From NCBI GenBank assembly GCA_958430865.1, contig CAUDNR010004602.1, positions 15,337 to 41,105 on the forward strand: DNA of 25,769 nucleotides, written 5' to 3'. This DNA is from Entrophospora sp. SA101 (lineage: Eukaryota > Glomeromycota > Glomeromycetes > Entrophosporales > Entrophosporaceae). Positions 1 through 9,285 of the stretch are shown piece by piece (position 1 is the first letter of the stretch; the number at the start of each line of letters is the position of its first letter). The position numbers were made by a program, and so were the translations under genes. The notes below the pieces were generated by a model that saw only the letters and a program-made list of their open reading frames with translations, was not told where the DNA came from and did not search any database.

Positions 1-476
1 GCCAAATCTTGACTCTTTTCATGGTATGTAAGGATATATCAACTGAACAATAGTAATGCTTTTGTAAACGAAATGTATTCATTGAAAATTTTTGTTTTAA
101 GAGATGACTATACCAATCAGAGGTTACGATATCCCGTTGTCACACAATAAAATAAAAGATTGAACGATAATAAAATTAATAATAATAATTCGAATAATCC
201 AATCCAATTAAAATTTTTTTTCTTTATCAATTTATTTTTTCTTAGTTCTTGAATATAGTGATAATAATAAATAGTAGTGGCTTACATTTTCCTTAAGTCA
301 TAGTACTAGCAACCATAGTATAATATAGAATATAATTATTGTTTATATTAACTTGTTAAAAAGAAATAAGACTATATTTTATAAATGAATAAACTAGTGA
401 TTGAATAAAACGGATAAAACGAATAAATTTTTTAATTCGTATTAAAGATTGACTGTATTACAAATAATTCGAATAA
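1..476. other. AT-rich gene-free stretch
   Basis: No open frame of note on either strand and no recognisable RNA gene. The stretch is A/T runs and short AAT/ATA repeats. It ends at an in-frame TAA (474-476) just before the open frame of the decayed membrane-protein gene. Confidence 0.6.
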
Positions 477-1157
477 GAACTTGTATTTACAAATAGAAAC
501 CCTAACGAAGAATATGAATTTGAAGATTATGTGTATGATGCAATTATTAATACATTCTTTCCAGTTTTTTTTTGTCATTCTGTTCAATGTTTCAGGGAAA
601 ACTGGCCATTTCTGGATGACAAATTATACAACACAGTCGTTTGAGTGATTCCGCTGGTTGTTTGGCCTACCGAGTATAAAGATATTTTCAATCGTAAACA
701 TGGGTTTGCCAGTAGTTGTGATAATTAGGTTTAAAACCAAAAGTTTTTTGGATTCTTTCTTTCTATATTTGTATTCTTAATATTTTTCAGTTATAGTCAT
801 CCCAACATTCTGGATTGTTATTATTACGACAATAATACTTTGTCTTGCGGTGTGTTATAACTCAAAGAGATCGGAAAAAGTAATTGAATGGAAGATTGTT
901 AATATATTACTTGTTTCTGGGTGGTTTATCTCTCAAATATTCTGCAAACATTATTGATTGTGTTAAAATGGCCAATCGATTTTTACTTTGTCAAGGCATT
1001 TGTGTTTATACTAGTCCTCTCTTTAACAAAAAATGTGTTCTTCTTAACAGAGAAGGAACCAGCATCCGGTGACTTTCTGGCTACTTCAACAACATTGATA
1101 CAATGTGGCCTGCACGGTATAATAAATCAAAAGCTAAAGGAGAATGAAGAAAAGTGA
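477..1157 (+). pseudogene. decayed multi-pass membrane protein gene
   Basis: I do not recognise the family. An open frame from 477 encodes a protein-like stretch (NPNEEYEFEDYVYDAIINTF near 498-557) and continues through an in-frame TGA near 646 into VIPLVVWPTEYKDIFNRKHG. A plausible intron runs 712-790 (donor GT after CCA, acceptor TTTTTCAG). Splicing it continues the frame into a hydrophobic helix (IIVIPTFWIVIITTIILCLA) and a basic loop. A one-base shift in the GGGTGG run near 909 then leads into VVYLSNILQTLLIVLKWP, another hydrophobic segment FYFVKAFVFILVLSLTKNVF and a charged tail ending at TGA 1155-1157. That makes about four membrane segments. The TGA and the frameshift suggest a pseudogene; a mis-modelled or alternatively spliced gene is the alternative. 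The 1158 flank reads GTGAGT-like but I could not join a further exon in phase. Confidence 0.35.
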
Positions 1158-2353
1158 GTAAATAGAGGAATGAAAATGAAAAGGGTAGGTGATGCAAAAA
1201 TCAATGGCTGAAATGAAAGGAACAATAACGAAATTGCGTGAAAAGGTGCCACAATAATAATTTTGTTGTCTTCTCCTTTTTTCTCATTTGGCGGTAAAGC
1301 GGAACTTTTAAATTTTTTATTTGACCATATTTGCCTTTCCTTTTCAGGACAATTTCTATTTCCTCATTACCTTGAATTAAAGCACTTTTAGCAATTTCAT
1401 CGCCGTTGCTGGTTCATTTTACTTGACAATTGCTCTTTATATTATAAGTATTTCATTTTATGTTTTATTATTTTGATATAAAAGTCAACTTCTTTTTGTA
1501 TACAATTGATCATTGTGAGATTTGCTATTTCCTTTTTTTTATAATAAACCAGAAAGTGCTGTTGCTGGGCTGGTCAGTTATGTTTATTCATTTATTTATG
1601 TATAGACTATACTTAGGTCACTCAAACTACCACTTCTGTTTTTAACACTAACCCAAAAATTTAGACTTAAAACATTTTTTTATTTAAAGCATTAAAAAAT
1701 TTTTAAGTATGAAAAGAATGACTTGCAATTTGAAGGTTTTAACAAATGTTCACTTCTTATATCATGATATGGTGGAGGTTTTTTATTATGTGACTCGTTC
1801 AGAATTTAAATAATATAATTAGAATGTACTGTATTTTAGTATCATCATATGACTTGGTAGTAAATTTGACATGCTTTACTTTTTAAATGAATACATGCTT
1901 CTAACTTCCCATCAAATCCATTTAGTTAAGAAAGATAACCAACAATTAATAGATCATGTAGGATCAATCATAAGGTTAAGAAACAATTAATTAATATTAA
2001 TAAAAACATCACGATCACATGAATCATGTAACATTGTAAGATAAAAATAGTTAAGAAAAGATAATCACATATAGATCGTAAGATAAAAACTGTCCAAGGC
2101 ATTGAACCAAGCACAAGAAGGTTAGTGTACAATGATAATCTGTTAAACAAACCATTACTGTCAGAAATCGAAGTTTTTCTTTTTATTTATAAATAAAACC
2201 AATATTCATTAAAACATTTTGGGGGAGCACTCTGCAGCAGCAACTTCAGCACCAATTTCAACTTCAATTGCAGCTGCAGCTCAAATATATAGACACAACA
2301 CAATTAAATTCGTAGAACATCGAAATCCTTTTTTGCAAAACTTTTTCCCTATG
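1158..2353. other. gene-poor AT-rich region with a short CAG/CAA-rich patch
   Basis: Nothing convincing is encoded; the short frames at 1460-1645 and 1968-2150 are low-complexity. The one compositional outlier is 2235-2283, where CAG, CAA and CTT codons alternate and would encode a Gln/Leu-rich tract (QQQLQHQFQLQLQLQL). The surrounding open frame is only about 38 codons and lacks a clear start, so I do not call it a gene. Confidence 0.5.
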
Positions 2354-2369
2354 GTTGGCTCGGTCTAAA
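2354..2369. repeat. 16-bp sequence shared with 25041-25056
   Basis: GTTGGCTCGGTCTAAA occurs here and, identically, at 25041-25056. In both places the sequence downstream switches to transposon-related material: hAT-like tips here, and the truncated hAT transposase fragment about 75 bp beyond the second copy. It may be the terminus of an uncharacterised transposon family (inference). Confidence 0.5.
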
Positions 2370-2590
2370 TAGAGATGCGATCCGCGGATACCCGTCATCC
2401 GTTCATCTGTCATTCATCTCTAAAAATCAATCCGTCAACCATTAATTGCTCAAAAAATACATCCGTCGGATTTAAACATATTAATATTATCCGGATTATC
2501 CGTAAAATTGAACGGATCATCCGGATTGTATGGATTATCCGCGGTTTGAACGGATAATTCAGCAATATTATTATTAGTTAGAGATGGGCA
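2370..2590. repeat. cluster of hAT-like tips with ATCCG/CGGAT subterminal repeats
   Basis: TAGAGATG occurs at 2370-2377, its reverse complement CATCTCTA at 2415-2422, and TAGAGATG again at 2579-2586. Between them the pentamer ATCCG or its complement CGGAT recurs more than ten times, often as palindromes such as CCGGATTATCCG and ATCCGCGGAT. Ac-type hAT transposons have short tips resembling (C/T)AGGGATG followed by dense subterminal repeats that bind transposase, so this is most simply read as one or more non-autonomous or truncated hAT tips. The translated frames here (strings of Ile and Arg) are by-products of the repeat. Confidence 0.5.
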
Positions 2591-2595
2591 AATAG

Positions 2596-2644
2596 CGTAT
2601 AGTTGAACACTATACGATACTTTACGATACTTTACGTATAGTGT
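2596..2644. repeat. nested TATAC inverted and tandem repeats
   Basis: CGTATAGT at 2596-2603 pairs with ACTATACG at 2609-2616. ACACTATACG (2607-2616) pairs perfectly with CGTATAGTGT (2635-2644). The loop between is a direct duplication of the decamer GATACTTTAC. It directly follows the TAGAGATGGGC tip at 2579 and looks like a second subterminal repeat array of a hAT-like element. Confidence 0.7.
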
Positions 2645-2776
2645 GTTGAAATTTGATTGGGTGATTTTCAAATGTAATACAAAACTGAATAATAAGAAAA
2701 AAAGCATAAACCTTTAATTTATTCAACCTACACTTTTTTAAGTTTTATTTATGAATCATTAATTATATTGAATGAA

Positions 2777-3000
2777 TTAAATATCATAAAAATCAAAACT
2801 GCTTTCATTTTTATTTGATTCTTCAATAAAATTTTCATCAGCTTCTTTGATGAAATTTTCAATTATGTTGTAATTTATCTGTACACTAGTATTTGAAGTA
2901 TTAAAATGTTCTCCAAAATAATTTCTTTTAATTTGAATTGTGGCATTTGGACAAAGACATAAATCTTTTTCACATCTAGATATTGAACTAGAACGTTAAT
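2777..3000 (-). pseudogene. C-terminal coding remnant, probably transposon-derived
   Basis: The minus strand is open for about 74 codons and ends at TAA (complement of 2777-2779). It reads as real protein rather than low-complexity filler: SRCEKDLCLCPNATIQIK, then RNYFGEHFNTSNTSVQIN, an acidic stretch and FDFYDI at the end. No start codon lies in frame and the upstream frame is closed by TAA codons, so only a 3' exon or a fragment remains. The hAT-like tip at 2579 lies 200 bp beyond its stop in the orientation expected for the 3' end of an element, which suggests transposase origin. I do not recognise the family. Confidence 0.3.
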
Positions 3001-3222
3001 ATTAAAATGTTGCCAAATTGCAGACAAGTTTAAAATATATATCGTGAGAAGAGTATTAATTATTATTATTTTTTGTGTAACATTACATCTATTATTTGGC
3101 AATAAGCATGAACATTAAAAAACTATATGAATCAACTTGTTTTAACCTAAACAACTTTAAAATAATTTCGCCCAATTTCTGCTAATAACAAAAAGTAGTT
3201 TGGGTTTATAAAAAAATAATTT

Positions 3223-3243
3223 TTGCCCAAAGTATTTGGGCAA
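3223..3243. repeat. perfect 9-bp hairpin
   Basis: TTGCCCAAA (3223-3231), a GTA loop and TTTGGGCAA (3235-3243) form a perfect hairpin. Related AATTTYGSCCA words occur nearby (3164-3280), so it may be part of a decayed element end. Confidence 0.6.
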
Positions 3244-3430
3244 TTTTGGCTACTAATAGAAGCAATTTCGGCCAGAAACCTTAGGCTCCAAAAGAATGAA
3301 ATTTAGACTGATTCAAATAAATATATGAATAAATTAACCCAATGAATCATGATTTGCTTTCAGATCAATATACATTATCTAATAAATTAATTCAATGAAG
3401 AATTCATTGAAGCACAATTTCCACATATGT

Positions 3431-3920
3431 TCCATCCTATAAAAAATTATGTATGGAACAGATGGTGAATAAGTACTGAATACATGTAGACACAGTGGAG
3501 AGTAGATGTTTTCTGTATTAAAATGCTTTTTCGTATAGAATGGGCCTGGACAATAGAAAGGACAATAACATGAAAAAAAGGCAACTTTGACCACTTTTAT
3601 ATGTAACCCTTATGTAGAAAGTTTTTAGCTACCCAATTTGCATAGCAACATTTTGAGATATTGTTCTTTAAAGTTCAAAAACAATAGTAAACTCCTTGAA
3701 ATGTATTCACATTATGGTCCTTTTTTATTTTCCAGATCAAAAATATCTCACTAGTTCCATATTTTTAGGTAAGAAAAGTGCATTTCTCCATATGTATTTT
3801 ATATCAAATGTGTTTTTCTACATTCCATATCAAAATATGTTTTTTCCATATGTATTCATTTCACATCTATTCAGTACTAGTTAGCACCTATTCTGTGCAT
3901 AATTTTTATATATAGGTGAA
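3431..3920. repeat. diverged long inverted repeat (MITE-like)
   Basis: The reverse complement of 3431-3482 aligns with 3868-3920 at roughly two-thirds identity. Its anchors are AGTACTGAATA (3472-3482) with TATTCAGTACT (3868-3878), and a shared CATAATTTTT(T)TATA block. The 385-bp interior encodes nothing convincing. This is the shape of an old foldback or MITE element. Confidence 0.45.
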
Positions 3921-4625
3921 TGGATTTTGCCTTATTCTAGTATAAGCATATAAATTCTTAAAATATAATAATAATATCAATTTAAAAATCTGGTTTGATT
4001 CAAATCAAATCAAATCCAGTTTTTTTAAATTTGAAGTTCAACTTGTTCAGAGCTTTATATATACCTTTAATTTTGATCTTATATCTTTTCCACTAATTCA
4101 CATCCATTTCTCTTCTCTTCATAATCAATTCAGCCTTTGAACCAGATTCCTTATTTATATCTTACCTTTACTAGGCAATGGAATAGTCCATTCTACTTTA
4201 ACTGAAATTTATGGATTTGACTTTATAGATTATTCTAGCATTTTAGAATTAGTCCATACTAGTATTTATGGTCCAGAATAATTTGTTTATACAAAGAAGT
4301 GACTGAGAGAGTTAGATTTCTTTAACATCACTACCATACATGCAGCCCAAAGTATTTTGACACTGTCATAAATGGGGTTACATGTGTCGTAAAGGGGTAT
4401 TACACCTATGTTTTTAATGGTGAGTGCCATAATTAATTTCTACTTTCTTCCATCAAAATTGAAATAATTTTGACCATTGAAATCACCAAACCAATTTGGG
4501 CTGTATGTATAATCACTACATTCTGCTCCAATATGACACTTATAGTCAGGCTGATTTTCATACTAAATTCCTTTTTCTTGATATTAATTAATTTTTTCAA
4601 TATAAAATATAAAAATAAAGTTCAC

Positions 4626-4692
4626 TCTCTATAATGAACTATAAATATTTTTTGTGCCTTCATTCACTATAATAATGTTCATTATATAGAGA
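4626..4692. repeat. inverted repeat resembling a Tc1/mariner-pogo end
   Basis: TCTCTATAATGAAC (4626-4639) faces GTTCATTATATAGAGA (4677-4692), differing by a 2-bp TA insertion. The CTCTATAATGAAC-type word is common at ends of pogo/Tigger-like elements. No transposase is visible nearby, so this would be a tip or internally deleted copy. Confidence 0.4.
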
Positions 4693-4969
4693 AATTAATC
4701 ATAGCAAAGAGAAGTTTGTTGTGGTTGAGTTTTACCATGGAAGGCCTGTTATAGATAGGGAGAGTGTAATATGTATGTTTTTTCGGAATCATATATTTTT
4801 TAGTGGTAATATATAAGGAACGAAAATTAATAATGTTTTTCTTTTAAAATTTATTTGTCATGTGATAAATTTTTGCAAGGATCATTTCCATATTAGGAAA
4901 AAATAGACAATAAAATTGTTATGTTGTGTGTAATGCAACATTAAAAAAAATTTCAAAACATTCCTTTAT

Positions 4970-5470
4970 TTTTTATTTTCGGCACAAGTTGCTTGTACTG
5001 TTGATTTATTCTTGGAGATTTTATGAAAAAGTCCAGGATGTTAATATGGTTGCTTGCCAAAACTCCTCTGGAAATCAGTTGGCAGAGTTTCAGCAGGTAA
5101 CACACTAATTGTTTGTTAGAGTTTCAGCAGAGTTTCACATTTAGGGATTTCAACAATTAGCAGAGTTTTGGCAGGTTACACACTAATTGTTTATTAGAAT
5201 TTCGGCAGAGTTTCAGCAGTCATTAAGAGGTTTCAGCAAGCAACCTTAGATGTTAATGGGTGGAACTTATTCCTGGTTGATATGAAGTATAGCAATATAA
5301 TTACCCCACATAATTTTGAAAAAGTCTATTTTTTGGTACAAGTCAGCTAACTTGCATGATTTCATCTTCAAAGAGTTTATGAGAAAGTCCAGAACTGCAA
5401 AAAGGTGGCACCAGTCCTGGTTATAGCGAAGTATAGTAGTACAATTACCCTTCATAAATTCAGAAAGTTG
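4970..5470. repeat. block of diverged tandem duplications
   Basis: Two nested duplications are legible. GCAGAGTTTCAGCAGGTAAC at 5082 recurs at 5160 as GCAGAGTTTTGGCAGGTTAC, a 78-bp period extending through ACACACTAATTG. A second unit with TCCTGGTT at 5271 recurs at 5415, a 144-bp period, followed in both by GAAGTATAG and AATTACCC. The block TTATGAAAAAGTCCAG at 5021 resembles TTATGAGAAAGTCCAG at 5377. GGTTGCTTG (5048-5056) is inverted as CAAGCAACC near 5237. The open frame 5405-5728 spans part of this and is not a convincing gene. Confidence 0.6.
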
Positions 5471-6119
5471 GAAGTTTCTTTATTCAGGATGCTGAGAATA
5501 CAATGGCAAGTAGTGAAATCCGTCCCTTGTTTGCTTGCCCCTATACAGGTATGCAATAGAGTTGGAATTGACAAGACATCTTGTCAGTTAGGTGTTGAGG
5601 AGTTGGTTTTGATTTTATGTATGCTCTGGGGAACTGGGAAATGTGTGATGACAAAATTTATTATGTCAAAGGAAATTTCAAAATTTTGTATTCTATATAT
5701 TTCCACGTACAAACAGTGTTTAGGATAGTCAGCACATTATATATAAATTATATATAATACTTATATTAGATTAACACAATTTTGATGAAAATTAATCTAA
5801 TGCACAGCTTTTTTAAAAGTTTTCGAAAATAAAATCAACATTACTTGCAGCATCAAGTGGTAATCAACTGATAATATGTTCATCCATTTATACCACTTAC
5901 AATACACAGGAAATTAATGGTGGGAATATTATAAGTGTTGATTGTTAACTTTAAATTTTATTTATGCATGGTCTTGGTATTATTTATTTATTGAGGTTAT
6001 GCAATTGTTTGTTATATCAAATTCATTGCATAGTTGTCATGAATATTGTAATGGGCATGATACATTATTGAAGACAAAGATGTTCACATTCAAGGAAAAG
6101 ATTAAATAACAACAAAAAG
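5471..6119. other. no identifiable gene
   Basis: AT-rich sequence. The frame ending at 5728 contains no motif I can assign, and no RNA gene or repeat stands out. Confidence 0.5.
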
Positions 6120-6534
6120 GTAAGAATGTTTGTTTATTTTGATCAACTAAAGAGAAAATATAATGATTTTAATTGCATTTATAAATATTAAAATATAAAG
6201 GTTACTTATTCATGGCAGTATATGGTATAGAAGACGAAAGACTGCCAGAACAATCAATTGCAAGGGAAGCCATTGGTGAGTATTACCTATCTTTGATCAC
6301 TCTATCCTGTATTTTCATTATTCTTTCTTTATTGATTCTCTATTATTTTCTGATATACAGTTCATGGATCTTTCTATAATAGACCTTGCTTATAATGGAT
6401 TGAAAATTTAAGCCCAATTTATATGTCCCATTTCCATTCCACCAAATAAAACATTTGGATACAACTCTCTTTTTTACCAAACTATTTTAAATTTCTCTTG
6501 GGTATTTTAATCACAGAAAATTCACTTGTGAAGG
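6120..6534 (+). other. possible small spliced transcript
   Basis: Several splice-like signals line up. A donor AAG|GTAAGA lies at 6120 with an acceptor ATAAAG ending at 6200. An ATG at 6212 opens MAVYGIEDERLPEQSIAREA, followed by a strong donor GTGAGT at 6276 with an acceptor ATATACAG ending at 6360, an 85-bp intron. Reading on in phase gives only 10 more codons before TAA (6393-6395). A longer skip to the acceptor ending at 6505 gives ENSLVK before another donor (GTAAGC). The peptide is at most about 30 residues and matches nothing I know. It could be a non-coding RNA, a decayed gene or chance. Confidence 0.2.
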
Positions 6535-8074
6535 TAAGCATTTTTGTTAAGTGTTTAATTGTGGTTTTATTTCTTAAATCAGTAACAAAACCATTGCCTC
6601 CATCCATTAATACATTACCATTGGTGTAAATTCATTTTACAAGATAAATTGGAACTTCTAGTGATAATTTCTAAAAGTTCTAGAGATTAGTTCATGAAAA
6701 AAGCAGAAGAAGGTATGAACAGAGATGTTTAATCAAGTCATCTAATTTATAATAACAACACTTAGCATTATCCAATGTCTGATATGTTTATTTATAACGA
6801 AATTGTTACTGATTAAAGGTGACAATAAAACAATGAATCAAACTGAGTAGGTAATTATTTATTAACAAATGATTTGAGAATTATATAAATAAATTTTTTT
6901 TTATTTAAAAAAAAAGGAGAATATGACATATATAGAAGAGAAGAAATTTCAATGAAATGGAATTGTGCAAATAGAAAAAAAATACTTGATTGTAAAGAAT
7001 TAATCTTCTACTTTATTAATAATCCAGTTTTTCATACATAAACATGCTCTTGCAGTCTCTGCCAACAATTTCAAGTTTCACGAATTTTATTTCCGGCAAT
7101 TGAGAATGCCTGTTCTGGTACAACACTACAGTAAGACCTTGTGTCATATTACTTGCAATCAGGTATTTTTGACATGTGCCTGCTACATAATAGATGTCTT
7201 GTTTTTTCATCTATCTGTAATACAAGATAAACAATCTAATACCAATACTAAACAATTCGTGGTAATTGTTGGATTACATCAAAGTTGTATGAAAATCAAC
7301 AAGTTGCATTTGTGGTAGCTGATGATAATATTCTTGCAGGAAATTGTGCATCGGAAGAGAAATTGATTTTAATAATGATAATGGTGGCGATAGTAGTAGC
7401 TGTATATCACACAATCGTATCCATTAGCATATCATGCAAGTAGAATATTAGCTAGTGAAAACCCCTTAAATGTTGATTAATCTACTATTATCAACGACTG
7501 TTTAACTGTTTTATATAAATGAAAAGAATCAACGAAGTTAGTGCATTCATTAAAAATTCATTACTTAAACCATTTTTTTTTTGTCTTGAAAATAATAATT
7601 TCAAAAATTTCATATTTTGATAAATTTTTAAAGTACACATTATCATCATCACCTTCTACAGTTGGTACACGATACAATGATAGATTTTTATATTTAAATG
7701 GAAAATTTCACATCAGCTACATAGTGTTCGAGTACCAAATGCACTATGGATCTATTATCCAAACTCTTATTTTTTAAATAATCAAATTCAAGCATTTAAT
7801 TAATATTTTGTTAGTGATTATTACTAATGATGCTTTTAATTCTATTTGCAATCCTTGCAAAGATAAAAAATAATAGTACATGAATTACTTATCACCTAAA
7901 TACGTTAGTGAAATTCCACGTTTCTATATTTTTAAAATACCCGTAAAAGCGTAACTTAAGGTAAATAATAATAATCAGTAGAAAAATGATCGGAAAATTA
8001 TTTATATTTGTTTTTGTGCAATTAATCGTTTTATATTAAAAAAATGGAAATAATACTCGAAGCAGAGAAATTTG
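6535..8074. other. no identifiable gene
   Basis: Overlapping short frames on both strands around 7016-7318 have mixed composition but no family I recognise. A 7-bp TTGGTAC/GTACCAA inverted pair at 7663-7739 resembles a tRNA acceptor but has no T-arm. Otherwise AT-rich spacer. Confidence 0.5.
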
Positions 8075-8290
8075 ATTTATTTTGTCATATCATCCCAACC
8101 ACTTTTACCAGAGTCAAAATTAATCATTCTGGCCACTTTTATTAACATCCAATTCACTGTTACCAGGGTCAAAGTCTTTTAATTCACCAATCATATCTAA
8201 GGAACCAGAACCATAATTGTCTATAAGAACTTTGTCATTTTGGCACTTTGTTTAACCCATGTTTGCCTTCTGCGTTTCTCTTTGTTTGAT
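8075..8290 (-). pseudogene. decayed coding remnant with an internal repeat
   Basis: On the minus strand a basic stretch (KEKRRRQTWVKQSAKM) near 8285-8238 shifts frame into DKVLIDNYGSGSLDMIGELK and DFDPGNSELDVNKSGQND, then TAA at 8120-8122, with FDSGKSGWDDMTK following beyond the stop. The words FDPGNS and FDSGKS come from a 55-bp direct repeat (TACCAGAGTCAAAA near 8107, TACCAGGGTCAAAG near 8162). It looks like the acidic C-terminus of some protein or transposase that has lost its frame. No family assigned. Confidence 0.3.
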
Positions 8291-8644
8291 TTTTTTTATT
8301 TTTTTATTTTTCGATCAATTATATAATCAAGTATGATTTATATATACATCAGAGCTGGCCGCGTAACCATAAGGTTTAGTCAACTAAAGTGCCAAGTCTT
8401 TTTCATATAATTTGACGTAATGACTCACCGACTTAACTTTTGTCACAAAAAAAATTTTTTTATCCTTTTTGCTCAACAAAATTAAATTCTAATTCCTTAC
8501 TTTTCCATATTTCCATATCATTACTCCATTGAACGTATAACATTAACTTATTTTTTACAAATTAATATGACCATAACGTTTGCCGTACATACATCAGTTA
8601 TCATTATTATTATCGTCTCAAAATCATCACAGTACTTTTTTTAC

Positions 8645-8670
8645 ATTATTATTATTATTATTATTATTAG
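8645..8670. repeat. (TTA)n microsatellite
   Basis: About eight to nine consecutive ATT/TTA triplets, continuing into AGCAGCAG. The overlapping hydrophobic open frame (poly-Leu) is a by-product of the repeat. Confidence 0.8.
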
Positions 8671-9134
8671 CAGCAGTAATATTAGTAGTAATAGGAGTAG
8701 CGATAAAAATTTTTTTTATTAAGATATTTTTTTTTAAAACTATGGCATTTTATAACATGTAAACAAACTAGTATAAATATTTCTGACAACTCGGAATCCA
8801 CGGCAATAATTCGATTAATATTAATATTAGGAAATCCGTTTTATCTACAGATTTTTTAGTATGGGCTGGCTAATTCAGAATTTATTTCTGATGATAAATA
8901 GTTTATCAATTGAATCTATCAATATAATTCCCAAGATATAACTAGTCCATTTGCAGAAAGTGTGATGAATATATCGAAAAGTTGATAGAGTGTCATAATA
9001 AAATAATTAAAAAAAACAATAATCATTACTATAATTAGGAGTTGATTAAATTTTTTTTTTATTGACCAAAATTCTTCACGTGATAGAATGATTGCCATCC
9101 GAATATTTGAACATTTTTGTATCACAAAAATTGG

Positions 9135-9278
9135 AATCTCGATTTAGCGGATAGTTTCCAAAAATTCGTTAAAACCGAGATATCCGTTATATCAAGAAGG
9201 TTTTTTATTAATTAAGGTGTTCTTTGAACTTTATCCGTAAAACCGAGATTTTTAATTAGTATCCGCTAAATCGAGATT
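9135..9278. repeat. MITE with 19-bp perfect terminal inverted repeats
   Basis: AATCTCGATTTAGCGGATA (9135-9153) is the exact reverse complement of 9260-9278. Inside are two direct copies of AAAACCGAGAT (near 9171 and 9241) and further TATCCG words. The outer flanks still align loosely (CACAA...GAATCTCG on both ends) and both reach a TA dinucleotide, so the true ends may be near 9126 and 9285 with a TA target duplication (inference). AATCTCGATTTAACGG-like tips are typical of pogo/Tigger elements of the Tc1/mariner superfamily. At roughly 150 bp it has no coding capacity. Confidence 0.7.
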
Positions 9279-9285
9279 CATTGTG

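Noticed and set aside
620..1240. In-frame TGA codons suggesting TGA reassignment
   Set aside because: Both intact genes avoid internal TGA and the TPR-like gene ends in TGA, so the code is standard; the TGAs reflect decay.
1155..1257. Extension of the membrane protein through a GTGAGT donor at 1154 into MQKSMAEMKGTITKLREK
   Set aside because: The implied intron would be only 36 nt and the phases do not agree.
5405..5728. Plus-strand frame of 107 codons containing WGTGKC, reminiscent of a P-loop
   Set aside because: No full Walker A (no GK[ST]) and no other helicase or ATPase motif; it overlaps the tandem-duplication block.
7663..7739. Possible tRNA (7-bp TTGGTAC/GTACCAA pair with TTCGA before the 3' arm)
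   Set aside because: TTCGA abuts the 3' acceptor strand directly, leaving no T-stem, and no D or anticodon stem forms.
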